The notes under the pieces are model-generated. The model searched no databases. It was not told where the DNA came from and saw only the letters and a program-made list of their open reading frames with translations. This document shows, one piece after another, positions 9,010 to 17,899 of a stretch of DNA of 64,000 nt. The translations under genes and the position numbers were made by a program. The stretch lies in assembly GCF_038561965.1 (NCBI RefSeq), contig NZ_CP139348.1:1984001-2048000 (forward strand). Reading direction: 5' to 3'. This DNA comes from Stutzerimonas stutzeri (GTDB taxonomy: Bacteria > Pseudomonadota > Gammaproteobacteria > Pseudomonadales > Pseudomonadaceae). Within the stretch, counting starts at the first letter, position 1; each line of letters starts with the position of its first letter.

Positions 9010-10084
9010 TCTGCTCTTCTGATCGTTGCGCTGCGAGCTGGGCCTTCCTGCGCGAACGCCTGGCCAGCAGCACATGTAGCAGATGCATCAGCGTTGCTAC
9101 CAGCAGCGCGACGCCTACGCCGATAGCGGCGTTTATGAGGCGAATCTGTGGCAGATTCCAATCCTGCGCCAGCGTCTCTGCCAGTAGCAGGAATAGCAGA
9201 GTAGTCTGCAGCACGAACAGCCCGTAGTGGTTCGCCTGGAAGGCCCTTCCCAGCACCACCAGCGGGAGCAGAATCATCACCATCAGCGGTGGATCGGCTA
9301 GGCCATGGCCGATGTAGATCAGAATTGCCGCCGCAGCCAATATCCCCAGACTCGCTTGCAGCGCCCGCACCAGGCTCCGCTCCAGATCCATCTGCAGCGT
9401 GGTGAACACTGCCAGCGTCAGCCAGTAGCCTCTCGGCAAGTCCGCCATGTTAACGATCACGCCACCCAATGCACCGGCTAAGGTGTAGCTCAGCGCATGC
9501 ACGCGCCATTGGCGGATCGGCGTGCGTCGCGCATGCCGGCGTAGCACCCGCAGAATGCTCATTAGCCTGGGCATGTAGGGCCACATGCGCAGCCCATGCA
9601 TCCCGCGCATGCCGAACGCCAACAATGTCACCCAGAGCCCGCCAAGCGCAAAGAGCACAGCGATCGCATAAGGATTATTGAACTCGCCGATACCATATTG
9701 CCCCTGGCCCAGACACAGGCAGATAGCGAGCCCAATACCGAGCTTTCCCGCTTCGCTGCCATAGCGCTGCAGCCAGGCCAGTAGCAAGCCGTAGAAAGCG
9801 AACAAACCAAGACTGATCAGTGGGTGAGTCGCGGACCAGAAGCCGAGCCCGGCACTCCCGGCGCCTAACGCGATGAGTAGTAGCATGCGCAACATGCCGA
9901 ACCGGTGAAGGGGGTTGGCCTTGGCCGCCTGAAACGCGCCGACAGTTGCCCAAAGGAAGCCTGGATGACCGCTGAACAGGCCGAGCAGCAGGGGTAGGGC
10001 GCAACCGAAGCCGGCAACCATGGCTGCACCCCAAGCTGGCCGGCCGGGGTTCCAGTGAATGCTCTGTCGTAACAGGCGCTTCAT
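8993..10084 (-). CDS. FUSC family inner-membrane protein
   Basis: A 363-residue membrane protein with about ten hydrophobic segments, arranged as an N-terminal bundle (WGAAMVAGFGCALPLLLGLF, WATVGAFQAA) and a second bundle with the characteristic RGYWLTLAVFTTLQMD segment typical of FUSC/aromatic-acid-exporter-like proteins. The cytoplasmic domains of the full-length exporters (AaeB, YccS) are absent, so this is the short form. The stop of dgt's neighbour is only 5 bp away: it begins just 5 bp after the stop side of dgt, implying a dgt-FUSC transcription unit. Substrate unknown. Confidence 0.75.
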   Translation of the reverse strand: MKRLLRQSIHWNPGRPAWGAAMVAGFGCALPLLLGLFSGHPGFLWATVGAFQAAKANPLHRFGMLRMLLLIALGAGSAGLGFWSATHPLISLGLFAFYGLLLAWLQRYGSEAGKLGIGLAICLCLGQGQYGIGEFNNPYAIAVLFALGGLWVTLLAFGMRGMHGLRMWPYMPRLMSILRVLRRHARRTPIRQWRVHALSYTLAGALGGVIVNMADLPRGYWLTLAVFTTLQMDLERSLVRALQASLGILAAAAILIYIGHGLADPPLMVMILLPLVVLGRAFQANHYGLFVLQTTLLFLLLAETLAQDWNLPQIRLINAAIGVGVALLVATLMHLLHVLLARRSRRKAQLAAQRSEEQTTSQP

Positions 10085-10089
10085 GCCAG

Positions 10090-11442
10090 TCAGACCGGGC
10101 TGGAGCGGCCGGTCATCTCGCCGGCCATTTCCGTGGCGTAACTGTCGGTCATGCCTGCGATGAAGTCGATCATGCGCAAGTACGACTGATAGAGCGGCAG
10201 ATCGGGAGATGGGGCGCTACGGCCTAGCAGATCGAGGATTCGTTGATTCTTGAACGAAGGAGTGCCGCCATGATGCTGCTCCAGCGCTGCACCGCAAAAC
10301 GCGTTGAGCAGTATCTCCAACGTTGTGTAAGCGCCAATCTCATGCAGCGTTTTACGCTTGTCCTGGAAGATCTTCTGCCGGGCCATTGCCTTTGCCTGCA
10401 ATACGCATTCTTTCGCCTGGCCATGCATGTGCTCGACCAGATCGCCATGCAGATCACCGCGGAGCAAGGCGCCCTGCTGCTCGACGAACGCGCCGGCTGC
10501 TGCATTGGTCAGGTGTTCGATTGCCTTGCCGCGCAGAATCGCCAACTTGCGTCGCCTGGAATCGCGAGGACCGAGTTGGCGATAGGTTTCCGGAATGTCA
10601 TCGCCAACCAGCGCCAGCAACAACGCTTCGACTTCCGAATATTCCAGCAGCTCCATCTCAAGGCCGTCTTCGAGATCGATCAGGCCATAGCAGATGTCAT
10701 CTGCCGCTTCCATGAGGTAAACGAGGGGATGGCGCGCCCAGCGCTGCTCTGCAACCTGCGGCAGGTTCAGCTTCTGCGCAATCTGCTCGAGCAGCTGTTG
10801 CTCGTTCTGGTAGGAGCCGAATTTGTGCTTCTTGTACCCCAGTGCCTCTGCGTGGCGAGAGGTCCAGGGATACTTCAGGTAAGTGCCGAGCGTGGCATAG
10901 GTCAGCCGTGTTCCACCGTCGAACTGGTGATACTCCAGTTGCGTGAGGACGCGAAAACCCTGGGCGTTGCCTTCGAAATTGAGAAAGTCGGCGCGCTGTG
11001 CGTCGCTCATGTCGTCGAGCCATCCGCGCCCTGCGGCCTGTTGGAACCAGCAGCGAATCGCATCCTCACCGGAATGCCCGAAGGGCGGGTTGCCGATGTC
11101 GTGGGCCAGGCATGCCGACTGCACGATCATGCCAAGGTCGGCTGGGCTGCACCATTCAGGCAGGTCGTCGCGCAATACTTCGCCGACACGCATGCCTAGA
11201 GATCGTCCTACGCAGCTCACTTCTAGCGAGTGTGTCAGGCGAGTGTGAATATGATCGTTGCTGGAAACCGGATGGACCTGCGTCTTGCGCCCGAGCCGGC
11301 GGAAGGCTCCGGAGAAGATGATGCGATCATGGTCCTTGTGAAAAGGGCTGCGGCCCAACTCGTCATTGCTATGGGCCGACTTGCCGAGTCGTTCGCGGGT
11401 AAGCAGTGTGTGCCAGTCCAAGGACCATCTCCATATTGCCAT
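10090..11442 (-). CDS. dgt: Deoxyguanosinetriphosphate triphosphohydrolase-like protein
   Basis: An HD-domain enzyme of the dGTPase family, which splits dNTPs into nucleoside and triphosphate. At 450 residues it is the usual length of the Pseudomonas form. The metal-binding HD signature is visible as HTRLTHSLEV followed by CLAHDIGNPPFGHSGE, and the N-terminus DWHTLLTRERLG is typical. The stop is 5 bp from the start of the downstream FUSC gene, so the two are probably cotranscribed. In vivo substrate preference cannot be read from sequence. Confidence 0.92.
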   Translation of the reverse strand: MAIWRWSLDWHTLLTRERLGKSAHSNDELGRSPFHKDHDRIIFSGAFRRLGRKTQVHPVSSNDHIHTRLTHSLEVSCVGRSLGMRVGEVLRDDLPEWCSPADLGMIVQSACLAHDIGNPPFGHSGEDAIRCWFQQAAGRGWLDDMSDAQRADFLNFEGNAQGFRVLTQLEYHQFDGGTRLTYATLGTYLKYPWTSRHAEALGYKKHKFGSYQNEQQLLEQIAQKLNLPQVAEQRWARHPLVYLMEAADDICYGLIDLEDGLEMELLEYSEVEALLLALVGDDIPETYRQLGPRDSRRRKLAILRGKAIEHLTNAAAGAFVEQQGALLRGDLHGDLVEHMHGQAKECVLQAKAMARQKIFQDKRKTLHEIGAYTTLEILLNAFCGAALEQHHGGTPSFKNQRILDLLGRSAPSPDLPLYQSYLRMIDFIAGMTDSYATEMAGEMTGRSSPV

Positions 11443-11595
11443 TAGCGGGCTGGTGCAAAGCTACCATAACTGCTGGATGCAGATCGGCTAACGTGTCAGA
11501 GGTGAAGCATGATTGCACAGCACGACTCGCCTCGGCCCTGCGGCAACCTGCGGCAAGGTGAGTCGTGTTCACGAGGTTGGGGCGATGAGTGCGCG

Positions 11596-11910
11596 TTACC
11601 TGTTTCGCAGCTTTTGCTGACCCTTGATCAGCGGGTAGAGGGTCAGCGCCACACGAGCCAGTTTGCCCATCCTCCCCAATCGGCGACCGAACAGCGCAAG
11701 CATCACCGTGGCCGCCATCATCATCGGGCCTCTACCTGAGGATGATTCAGTTGATGAGCGGCGTGACGTGACGAAATTCTTCACCTGTTGCAATGGATGA
11801 GAAATCGGTTGTGCGTGGTAGAGCATCTGCTGGCGATGCATCTCCATCCGCAAGCGCACCAGGTCTTTGCGCATACTCAATTCATTCGACGTGCTTAGCG
11901 GTCGGCTCAT
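11596..11910 (-). CDS. Small conserved membrane-associated protein of the DUF883 operon
   Basis: A 104-residue basic protein without a recognisable enzymatic motif. It has a polar N-terminus rich in Met and His (RMEMHRQQMLYHAQP) and two weakly hydrophobic stretches near residues 65-97. Its start overlaps the stop of the holin-like gene upstream (ATG within the last codons, 4 bp shared), so it is the third gene of a three-gene operon. Role unknown; the context suggests membrane or envelope stress physiology. Confidence 0.7.
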   Translation of the reverse strand: MSRPLSTSNELSMRKDLVRLRMEMHRQQMLYHAQPISHPLQQVKNFVTSRRSSTESSSGRGPMMMAATVMLALFGRRLGRMGKLARVALTLYPLIKGQQKLRNR

Positions 11911-12302
11911 GGCAATAGGCGCTCCCGGTTACGCTCCAGTTCTTCAAGAGTGGCCTGGAATGGCGCGGCGCACTGTTTGGCAAGCGAGATGGCACGGCTG
12001 ATACATACGACCATGACAACTGCGTAAACGGCGCACAACGTCAGGATTGCAGCGATCCGGTGAGTCTCCCAGAATGCGATGACAATCGCCGCTGAAAGAC
12101 CAACCAGAATCAAAAGACCTAGAATCAGGCTGACCCCGGCCAGTAGAAATAGCCGAAATGTACGGGCTTTCTCTTCCTGGACCTCTATGCCAACCAGCTC
12201 CAGATGTCCCTGTAGCAGACCGACGAATGCGCCGCCCAGCTTTTTCAGCGATGGCTTAGGGGCCTCGGCGCCGGGCTTCGCTTCCATTGGTGTCTCTCCC
12301 AT
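11907..12302 (-). CDS. Phage-holin-family / DUF1469-like membrane protein
   Basis: 131 residues with two adjacent transmembrane helices (LFLLAGVSLILGLLILVGL, then AAILTLCAVYAVVMVVCI) flanked by charged helical ends. This matches the bacterial holin-like superfamily III / DUF1469 proteins (YqjE type) found next to DUF883 genes, as in the E. coli yqjCDE set. These are not known to be true holins. The start follows the upstream stop directly (TAAATG). Confidence 0.8.
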   Translation of the reverse strand: MGETPMEAKPGAEAPKPSLKKLGGAFVGLLQGHLELVGIEVQEEKARTFRLFLLAGVSLILGLLILVGLSAAIVIAFWETHRIAAILTLCAVYAVVMVVCISRAISLAKQCAAPFQATLEELERNRERLLP

Positions 12303-12704
12303 TTATCGACGTGTAATCAGACCGAGCAGAAAGCCAACGCCGGCGGCGATACCGATCGACTGCCATGGATGGGTGTGCACGTATTCCTCAGTGCACTGAA
12401 TGGCCGCCTGGCTCTGTTCACGCATCGAGCCCTCGCGCTCCTTCAGCATCTCCCGAGCCTTAGCGATATTCGCATTGATCTTGCCGCGCAGCTCTTCGGT
12501 CTGCCCGCCGGCGGTTTCCTGGGTGTGCTTGAGCAGTCGCTCAGTGTCGCCGATCAGAGTATGAAACTCCTCGATCAAGGCATTCTGTGCAGCCTGCAAG
12601 TTACGGCGATGGGCCGACGTATCGATCAGGGGGCGGGTGCTCCCAGCAGGACCCTCAGGGATAGGGGTGTTGTCGCTGGTGCCGAAGGTGGATTCGGTAG
12701 ACAT
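12303..12704 (-). CDS. DUF883 (YqjD/ElaB) family ribosome- and membrane-associated protein
   Basis: 133 residues from MSTESTFGTSDNTPIPEG, chosen for the AAGGAG site six bases upstream. Long alanine/glutamate-rich helix in the middle and a C-terminal glycine-rich membrane anchor (SIGIAAGVGFLLGLITRR), the hallmark of ElaB/YqjD proteins. E. coli homologues bind stationary-phase ribosomes and tether them to the inner membrane. First gene of the three-gene operon. Confidence 0.88.
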   Translation of the reverse strand: MSTESTFGTSDNTPIPEGPAGSTRPLIDTSAHRRNLQAAQNALIEEFHTLIGDTERLLKHTQETAGGQTEELRGKINANIAKAREMLKEREGSMREQSQAAIQCTEEYVHTHPWQSIGIAAGVGFLLGLITRR

Positions 12705-12879
12705 TCGCAGCTCCTTCTTGAATCTCGCGGGGACGGGACGTCCCGTTGCCTTAAGTTTCGAGCGTGGAGTTGTTGTAAAGGTTCCCCGCTTCGTTAGTCT
12801 AGCCGAGAGCGTGTATGACATGGCTCTACCATAGAGAATTCTCCTCTGCTAGACGGCAAGCCTCGTAACTACGAGCAAA

Positions 12880-12912
12880 AGAAAACCCGCCTAAAGCGGG
12901 TTTTCTTTCTAC
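12880..12912 (-). terminator. Terminator of the OprD-family porin gene
   Basis: AGAAAACCCGC / GCGGGTTTTCT forms an 11-bp stem with a CTAAA loop. Read on the minus strand it ends in TTTTCTTTT, just downstream of the porin stop codon. Confidence 0.85.
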
Positions 12913-12932
12913 TGCACCGTTTTCAACCGCTA

Positions 12933-14210
12933 TTACATCAGCGGAATGGTGTAACTAACGATCAGACGATTCTCGTCGATGTCGTTGCCGTAGTTATTAC
13001 GGGCAGTGGCGTTACGCCATTTCAGGTTCAGGTTCTTCAGCGCACCTTCTTGGAAGGTGTAGCCAATGTCCATGTCGCGTTCCCACTCTTTGCCTTCGGT
13101 GCCGTTAGCGCGCTCGAAGTTATCGCCGGTGATATAACGAGTCATGAAGGTTAGACCCGGGATACCAATGGAGGCAAAGTTGAAGTCGTAGCGAGCCTGC
13201 CATGACTTCTCGTCAGCGTTGGCGAAATCGTTGATCTGAACGTAGTTAACCAGGAACGGATCGGTAGCGCCGCCAACATAAGCGAAGCCGGTATCGCCGC
13301 TCATTTTCTGGTAGCCAAGGCCGAAGCTATGGCCGCTAAGCGAGTAAGTCACCATGGCGCCAAGCGCTTTGTTGTCTACGTTAGAGCTGCCGTCATCCTT
13401 CGAACGCGAGTAACGCAGGTCGGTTTTGAGGGACTGGCCATCAGCGATTGGCAGCACATGTACGAGGTTGTACGTGTGCTGCTTATAGAGGTCTTCCAGA
13501 TTGCTGTAGTAGTAAGTAGCAGTCAGGTCCTTGGAGACTTGATAGCTGCCGCCGAGGAAGCGGAAGTCGTCGGACTGATTGTTTGCTGCGCCACCCTCAA
13601 TACTGATACCGCGGCGGCCCCCGGTATTCAGCGCCATTACCTGGTTGTTGGTGGAGTCGCGATGGTTGATACGGTTCGCATAGCCTGCGTCCAGAGTCAG
13701 CCCTTTAATCTCTTTAGAGATGATCTGGGCGCCCTGCATGGTTTGCGGCAGCAGACGGCTGTCGCTGGTGCCAATGGCAGGGTTCTTGAACTGCAGAGTG
13801 CCAACTTTGAGAATAGTCTCGGAAACCTTGGCTTTGCCGGTCAGGCCAAACGACGACCAATCTCCCGGAGCCTCATTGCCGTAGGAGCTAGGCATCAAGC
13901 CACTACCAGCAGTGTCTTCACTGGAATATAGCTTGACACCCTGCAGCGCTAGAGCGTCAACCCCGAACCCAACTGTGCCCTCGGTATATCCAGACTCTAC
14001 GCGAAGCAGGAAGCCTTGGCCCCACTCTTCAGCCTTGGATTGGCCACTAGCACCGCCTTCTTGACGGAAATCACGGTTGAAATAGAAGTTACGGAGTTCC
14101 AGGCCAGCCTTGGTGTCATCAATGAAGGCGGCTTGAGCCATGGTGGGGATAGCCAGTGTTGCTCCCAGAGTGGCGAGGGCCACGCCCCGGGCGATGGGGG
14201 TCTTGAGCAT
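12933..14210 (-). CDS. OprD family outer-membrane porin
   Basis: A 425-residue substrate-specific porin of the outer membrane. It has a signal peptide (MLKTPIARGVALATLGATLA, cut near AQA-AFID) and the family opening DDTKAGLELRNFYFNRDFR. Many alternating amphipathic strands follow, ending with the aromatic/hydrophobic strand NRLIVSYTIPLM. Members import basic amino acids, peptides or small carboxylates; the substrate of this one cannot be told. It has its own terminator and a long upstream gap of over 400 bp, fitting a regulated monocistronic gene. Confidence 0.9.
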   Translation of the reverse strand: MLKTPIARGVALATLGATLAIPTMAQAAFIDDTKAGLELRNFYFNRDFRQEGGASGQSKAEEWGQGFLLRVESGYTEGTVGFGVDALALQGVKLYSSEDTAGSGLMPSSYGNEAPGDWSSFGLTGKAKVSETILKVGTLQFKNPAIGTSDSRLLPQTMQGAQIISKEIKGLTLDAGYANRINHRDSTNNQVMALNTGGRRGISIEGGAANNQSDDFRFLGGSYQVSKDLTATYYYSNLEDLYKQHTYNLVHVLPIADGQSLKTDLRYSRSKDDGSSNVDNKALGAMVTYSLSGHSFGLGYQKMSGDTGFAYVGGATDPFLVNYVQINDFANADEKSWQARYDFNFASIGIPGLTFMTRYITGDNFERANGTEGKEWERDMDIGYTFQEGALKNLNLKWRNATARNNYGNDIDENRLIVSYTIPLM

Positions 14211-14631
14211 TTCTTATTTCTCCTCGTTGGATGATGCTCTGAAGTCGCTCTTTACGGCGCCATGCAATAAAACATTACAGAGGTTTTTCAACCTTTAGAC
14301 TTTAGTCGCCAAGCCCCGCAAGTCAACGTGCTAGACGGTCGCAGCCCTGATGGCCAACTCAAATGACGGTCGGTCTGCTTCGTATATCGCGCGTTGCATA
14401 GGTCTGGCGGTTAAATACTAAGGGCATTTGCCGGGCAATCTGTGTTGCCGCGGGTGGCAGCATCCTAGCGTTTTGCTCGGTCAGAGTCGAATGGCGTGAC
14501 AATAAACGCCAGGCGAGTGGGGGCGGTTTCACATTTTCGAGGTCGGATAACCTGCTTTTGGCCCGTTGAAGTCAGTGGCGAATTAGGCTGCTCTTGCTAG
14601 TATCTCCGCACGGAAATTGCGAGGGCTTCGG
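14211..14631. other. Intergenic region upstream of the porin gene
   Basis: About 420 bp without a supportable gene, between divergent transcription units. It should hold the porin promoter. I could not identify a convincing operator or riboswitch. Confidence 0.4.
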
Positions 14632-14880
14632 ATGTCGCCTGAATGTCAACTCTTCGGTACCTTGGGCTGCCATCTTTGTGAGCAGGCCGAGGAAGTGCTC
14701 ATGCCATTAGTCGAACACGGCCTGCTAGTCGAGCTAATCGATATTGCCGAGCGTTCCGAGTGGGTCGAGGATTACGGCTTGCGCATACCAGTGCTTCGTC
14801 GCGTTGATACCGGCGCTGAATTGGATTGGCCATTCGAGGCGCAACAAGTGGTGAGTTTTCTACAAAGTGCGACGCGATGA
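14632..14880 (+). CDS. Glutaredoxin-like (thioredoxin-fold, DUF836) protein
   Basis: An 82-residue small redox protein. I start it at MSPECQLFGTLGCHLCEQAE (ATG with GAGGG seven bases upstream); a TTG start at 14617 would add five residues. The thiol pair CHLC follows the first strand, and the cis-proline motif RIPVLRR is present, as in single-domain glutaredoxins. Followed immediately by a perfect terminator. Probably a thiol-disulphide exchange protein; partner unknown. Confidence 0.82.
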   Translation: MSPECQLFGTLGCHLCEQAEEVLMPLVEHGLLVELIDIAERSEWVEDYGLRIPVLRRVDTGAELDWPFEAQQVVSFLQSATR

Positions 14881-14896
14881 TGCATGGAACAGGCAT

Positions 14897-14926
14897 AAAA
14901 AAACCGGCTAATTAGCCGGTTTTTTT
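14897..14926. terminator. Bidirectional rho-independent terminator
   Basis: A perfectly palindromic 30-bp element, A7-CCGGCTA / TAGCCGG-T7, placed between the glutaredoxin-like gene and the opposite-strand tRNA-Pro. Confidence 0.92.
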
Positions 14927-14960
14927 GTTCAGCTCGTTCAGCTAGCTGAACGAAGGGATA

Positions 14961-15037
14961 TGGTCGGAGCGACTGGATTCGAACCAGCGACCTTCTCGTC
15001 CCGAACGAGACGCGCTACCAAGCTGCGCTACGCTCCG
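14961..15037 (-). tRNA. tRNA-Pro, anticodon CGG
   Basis: 77 nt with encoded CCA. The acceptor stem CGGAGCG pairs at the 3' end, the T arm is GGTTCGAATCC and the anticodon loop TTCGGGA within the TCTCG/CGAGA stem gives anticodon CGG. The cloverleaf is complete with no sign of element insertion here. Confidence 0.97.
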
Positions 15038-15169
15038 AAGATGGCGCGCATTCTACAGAAAAAGTTTTGCTACACAAGGCGTTAGGCGGGGAATTTTTTG
15101 GAGCGTGCCTGAGGATTTGTGCAAGGTGCCCTGGCAAGAGCTGCTCGGGCACGCAGGGAGGGAAACGTC

Positions 15170-15391
15170 TCAAAGTTCGCGTACGGTGCGCACCTGATCC
15201 TTATTCACTTTGCCGGGCTTGCCGTCGATCTGCTCATATTCATAGAAACCAGACTCGTCATCATAGTCGGGGCGATCCAATGTCTGAATTTCTCGGCCAT
15301 CGTTGAGCGTAATCACGCTCGGATTGGCACAGCCAGCAAGGATCCCGAAACTCACAGCGAGGACGAGGGTGGAGATGATAGATGGTCGCAT
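15170..15391 (-). CDS. Small YgdI/YgdR-like lipoprotein (DUF903)
   Basis: 73 residues from MRPSIISTLVLAVSFG, chosen for the AAGGA site eight bases upstream. The lipobox LAGC predicts cleavage and lipidation. The mature part contains VITLNDGREIQTLDRPDYD, the SH3-like core seen in YgdI/YgdR lipoproteins. It starts 4 bp after the mobA stop and is probably cotranscribed with mobA. Function unknown. Confidence 0.85.
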   Translation of the reverse strand: MRPSIISTLVLAVSFGILAGCANPSVITLNDGREIQTLDRPDYDDESGFYEYEQIDGKPGKVNKDQVRTVREL

Positions 15392-15395
15392 GACG

Positions 15396-16043
15396 CTATT
15401 CCTTTTGCGGGTTTCGATACCCATGGGACGAAGCGTGCCGCTGCGAAGTTCCCGCTAGCAAATCGGTCTTGAGCAGTTCTGGGCTGTTGAGGTTGGCCAA
15501 GCGAGGGTCGGCATCGGGAGCCTGAAGCTCCATGACCCCCAGATGAAGGAGAGTGCGTAATGGGCTGCGCTCCCCGGCGAGCCACAAGGTTTCGATCTCC
15601 GCGCGCAAGTAGGTAGGGATAATGCTGAAAAGGGGCTCCGATTGTTTTCCGCAGCGGAGCATTACCGGTACTTCCGGCGCGTCAGTTGCGGCAGCGTGAA
15701 GAGATTGGAGCAGTGGTTGATCTACCAGGGGCGTATCGCAAGGCAATAGAAGCATCCAGTCATTGCGCGCAACCGAGAGGCCGCTTCGTATTCCTGCAAG
15801 GGGGCCTGGATATCCTTCCTCGGCGTCGCATACCAGCCGGTCTGCATATTTGGCGTAGCAGGATTGATTACGATTGCAGGACAGCAAAAGGTCGTCCGTC
15901 AGAGGCCGAACAGTTTCATGCAACCACGCGATCAGTGGCCGACCATGCCAATCGATCAGGCCCTTGTCATGCCCGCCCATACGCTGACCACGACCGCCTG
16001 CTAGAAGCAAGATGGAGCACGACGGCAATATCAGATCCGACAT
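15396..16043 (-). CDS. mobA: Molybdenum cofactor guanylyltransferase
   Basis: Transfers GMP from GTP to molybdopterin, giving the MGD cofactor of DMSO-reductase-type enzymes. Start MSDLILPSCSILLLAGGRGQ; 215 residues. The nucleotidyltransferase signature LLAGGRGQRMGGHDKGL and the metal/nucleotide motif LLPCDTPLVD are both present. Upstream in-frame residues to 16103 lack family similarity. Confidence 0.93.
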   Translation of the reverse strand: MSDLILPSCSILLLAGGRGQRMGGHDKGLIDWHGRPLIAWLHETVRPLTDDLLLSCNRNQSCYAKYADRLVCDAEEGYPGPLAGIRSGLSVARNDWMLLLPCDTPLVDQPLLQSLHAAATDAPEVPVMLRCGKQSEPLFSIIPTYLRAEIETLWLAGERSPLRTLLHLGVMELQAPDADPRLANLNSPELLKTDLLAGTSQRHASSHGYRNPQKE

Positions 16044-16284
16044 GATGTTGCTCCGCAAATATGTTGCGTATAGCACCCGGCCGGTATGGGGGCAACCGCT
16101 CACGTCCAGCGTCAGCTAATCCTATGTCTTGGCTCTCGTGAGGCATCGGTCGGGAGTATTTGTGCCTCGGAGCACATAATCTCGGCTAAACCAACCAGGA
16201 ATTCCGTTGTCTATCTCCTCCATCCGCGTTTTCAGAGGAAGCGGATGCCGCCTGCTTATTGGCCGACACAAGGAGAACAAGCAC

Positions 16285-17313
16285 ATGCAGGAGAGAAACG
16301 TTTGGGTTGATTACGCCAAGGCGATCGGAATCATTCTCGTTGTCTACGGGCATGTCGCACGAGGTGTTTTCAACGCGGGCCTGCCAATGGATGAGGGCGA
16401 GTTCGCGCTGGTAGACAGCATCATCTACAGCTTCCATATGCCGTTGTTCTTCTTTCTGTCGGGCCTGTTCTTCTTCGATTCGCTGCAGAAAAGGGGGCGG
16501 GGCGGGCTGCTCGTGAATAAAGTGGACACAATCGTGTATCCCTTTATTGTCTGGTCGCTGTTGCAGGGGTTGTTCGAAGTCCTCTTGTCAAACTATACGA
16601 ACGGGCAAGTCACCCTTATCGAAGTTTTTTCGCTGTTGTGGATGCCAAGAGCGCAGTTCTGGTTCCTCTATGCGCTCTTTCTAGTGTTTGTTGTCTGCAC
16701 GTTTCTATACGCTCGCGCTGATCGCCGTTACTTTCTTCCGTTCGTTGTGTTGTTTGGTGTCTTGTTCGTGTTTCAGCAGGAGTTGACGGTCAACAATATG
16801 ACGCGCTTCATTCTAGGCAACACCGTGTTCTTTGCGCTTGGTGTGTGGTTCAACGAGGTCAAGGCTTTTTTCCTGGCGCGCTTTACGCAACTGACCTTGT
16901 TCTTCGGTGTGTTGTTCGTAGCAGGACAATATCTGTTTCATGTGACGTTCGGCTTGAACTACACCAGTGGCGGGTTGCCAGTGCTGGCGCTGGCAACCGT
17001 CTCGATCTTCTTCATGATTGCCTTGTCGATGTGGCTCGGGCAGTTTCGAGTTGATTGGTTCCTGTTCATCGGCGCGTCTTCGATGACGATATACCTGATG
17101 CACATTCTGGCAGGCAGTGGCGTACGGGTAATACTGAGCAAGTTCCTTGGTATCGACTCGATTGCTGCTCATCTTGTGATCGGGACGCTGATCGGAATTG
17201 CCGCTCCACTGCTCGCGCAGGTGTTTATTGACCGCTTCAAGCTTCATTTTCTGCTTACGCCACCCAAGCGAATCTCCGCGTCCCATCTACGCATGCGCAA
17301 GGCTATGGCGTAG
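16285..17313 (+). CDS. Acyltransferase family 3 integral membrane protein
   Basis: 342 residues from MQERNVWVDYAKAIGIILVV, with AGGAGA eight bases upstream. About ten transmembrane helices and the acyltransferase-3 landmarks: N-terminal DYAKAIGI, the membrane-embedded histidine in VVYGHVARG, and FHMPLFFFLSGLFFF. Such enzymes O-acetylate surface polysaccharides, lipids or small molecules. No sugar-biosynthesis neighbours indicate the acceptor. The gene looks less GC-rich than its neighbours, which may hint at acquisition. Confidence 0.85.
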   Translation: MQERNVWVDYAKAIGIILVVYGHVARGVFNAGLPMDEGEFALVDSIIYSFHMPLFFFLSGLFFFDSLQKRGRGGLLVNKVDTIVYPFIVWSLLQGLFEVLLSNYTNGQVTLIEVFSLLWMPRAQFWFLYALFLVFVVCTFLYARADRRYFLPFVVLFGVLFVFQQELTVNNMTRFILGNTVFFALGVWFNEVKAFFLARFTQLTLFFGVLFVAGQYLFHVTFGLNYTSGGLPVLALATVSIFFMIALSMWLGQFRVDWFLFIGASSMTIYLMHILAGSGVRVILSKFLGIDSIAAHLVIGTLIGIAAPLLAQVFIDRFKLHFLLTPPKRISASHLRMRKAMA

Positions 17314-17324
17314 GGCTTTCCCTT

Positions 17325-17357
17325 GGTCGCCGCCCAGTCGAGGTGTGGGCGGCGGCC
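17325..17357. terminator. Strong GC hairpin after the acyltransferase gene
   Basis: A 12-bp stem, GGTCGCCGCCCA / TGGGCGGCGGCC (one G-U pair), with a 9-nt loop between two convergent genes. No T tract follows, so termination is plausible but not assured. Confidence 0.45.
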
Positions 17358-17383
17358 ATGGTTGGTGACGTCTCCCCATGCAA

Positions 17384-17695
17384 TCAGCCGCAGCTGATTC
17401 GCTCTATGGTCATGCTTGCATCGGTATTTATGTTCAGGCGCTGGGAGTTGTATTCCAGCGTCACAATGTCATCGGGCCCTAGTATGCGCGCTGTCTTCGC
17501 TCCTGATTGATTCCTGGCCTGCTCTAGCAACTCCGGCGTTGCCTTCTTGCCTGCGAAGTGGCTCACAGCCTCGGAGTTACAGGTCCCGTCTGCATGAATG
17601 GGTTCGATGGCAGTGGTTTTGGGCTGACAGCCAGATGCCAGCGCTGAAGCAGCCATCAGCAGTGGAATGGAAAATTTGATCTGATACGTGTGCAT
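17384..17695 (-). CDS. I78 family peptidase inhibitor-like lipoprotein
   Basis: 103 residues with a lipoprotein signal (LLMAASALASGC). The mature domain has the I78 inhibitor pattern: a cysteine-bearing CNSEAVSHFAGKK start, AKTARILGPDDIVTLEYN, and the closing NTDASMTIERISCG. Characterised I78 proteins are potato-inhibitor-like folds; here it probably sits in the periplasm attached to a membrane. Monocistronic. Confidence 0.82.
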   Translation of the reverse strand: MHTYQIKFSIPLLMAASALASGCQPKTTAIEPIHADGTCNSEAVSHFAGKKATPELLEQARNQSGAKTARILGPDDIVTLEYNSQRLNINTDASMTIERISCG

Positions 17696-17899
17696 TCCTT
17701 ATTCGTTCCCTTTCTTCAAAAACAACTATTATCAAAGTTACGAGCGGGTCGGTAGGGCAGGTGGAACCATGCGCAAAGAGCACGCCTTGTGGATTTTTAA
17801 AATGAGGCCGTGGTCGGGAACCGAAACGGCATTGGCTCGTCTTATTGCCTGATGGCGCTTTGCAATCCTCAGTTGACGATAAAGAAGGAGTTTCCCGCT

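Noticed and set aside
14961..15037. tRNA-Pro(CGG) as a second integration site
   Set aside because: No integrase or duplicated tRNA end lies nearby; flanking genes are ordinary core genes.
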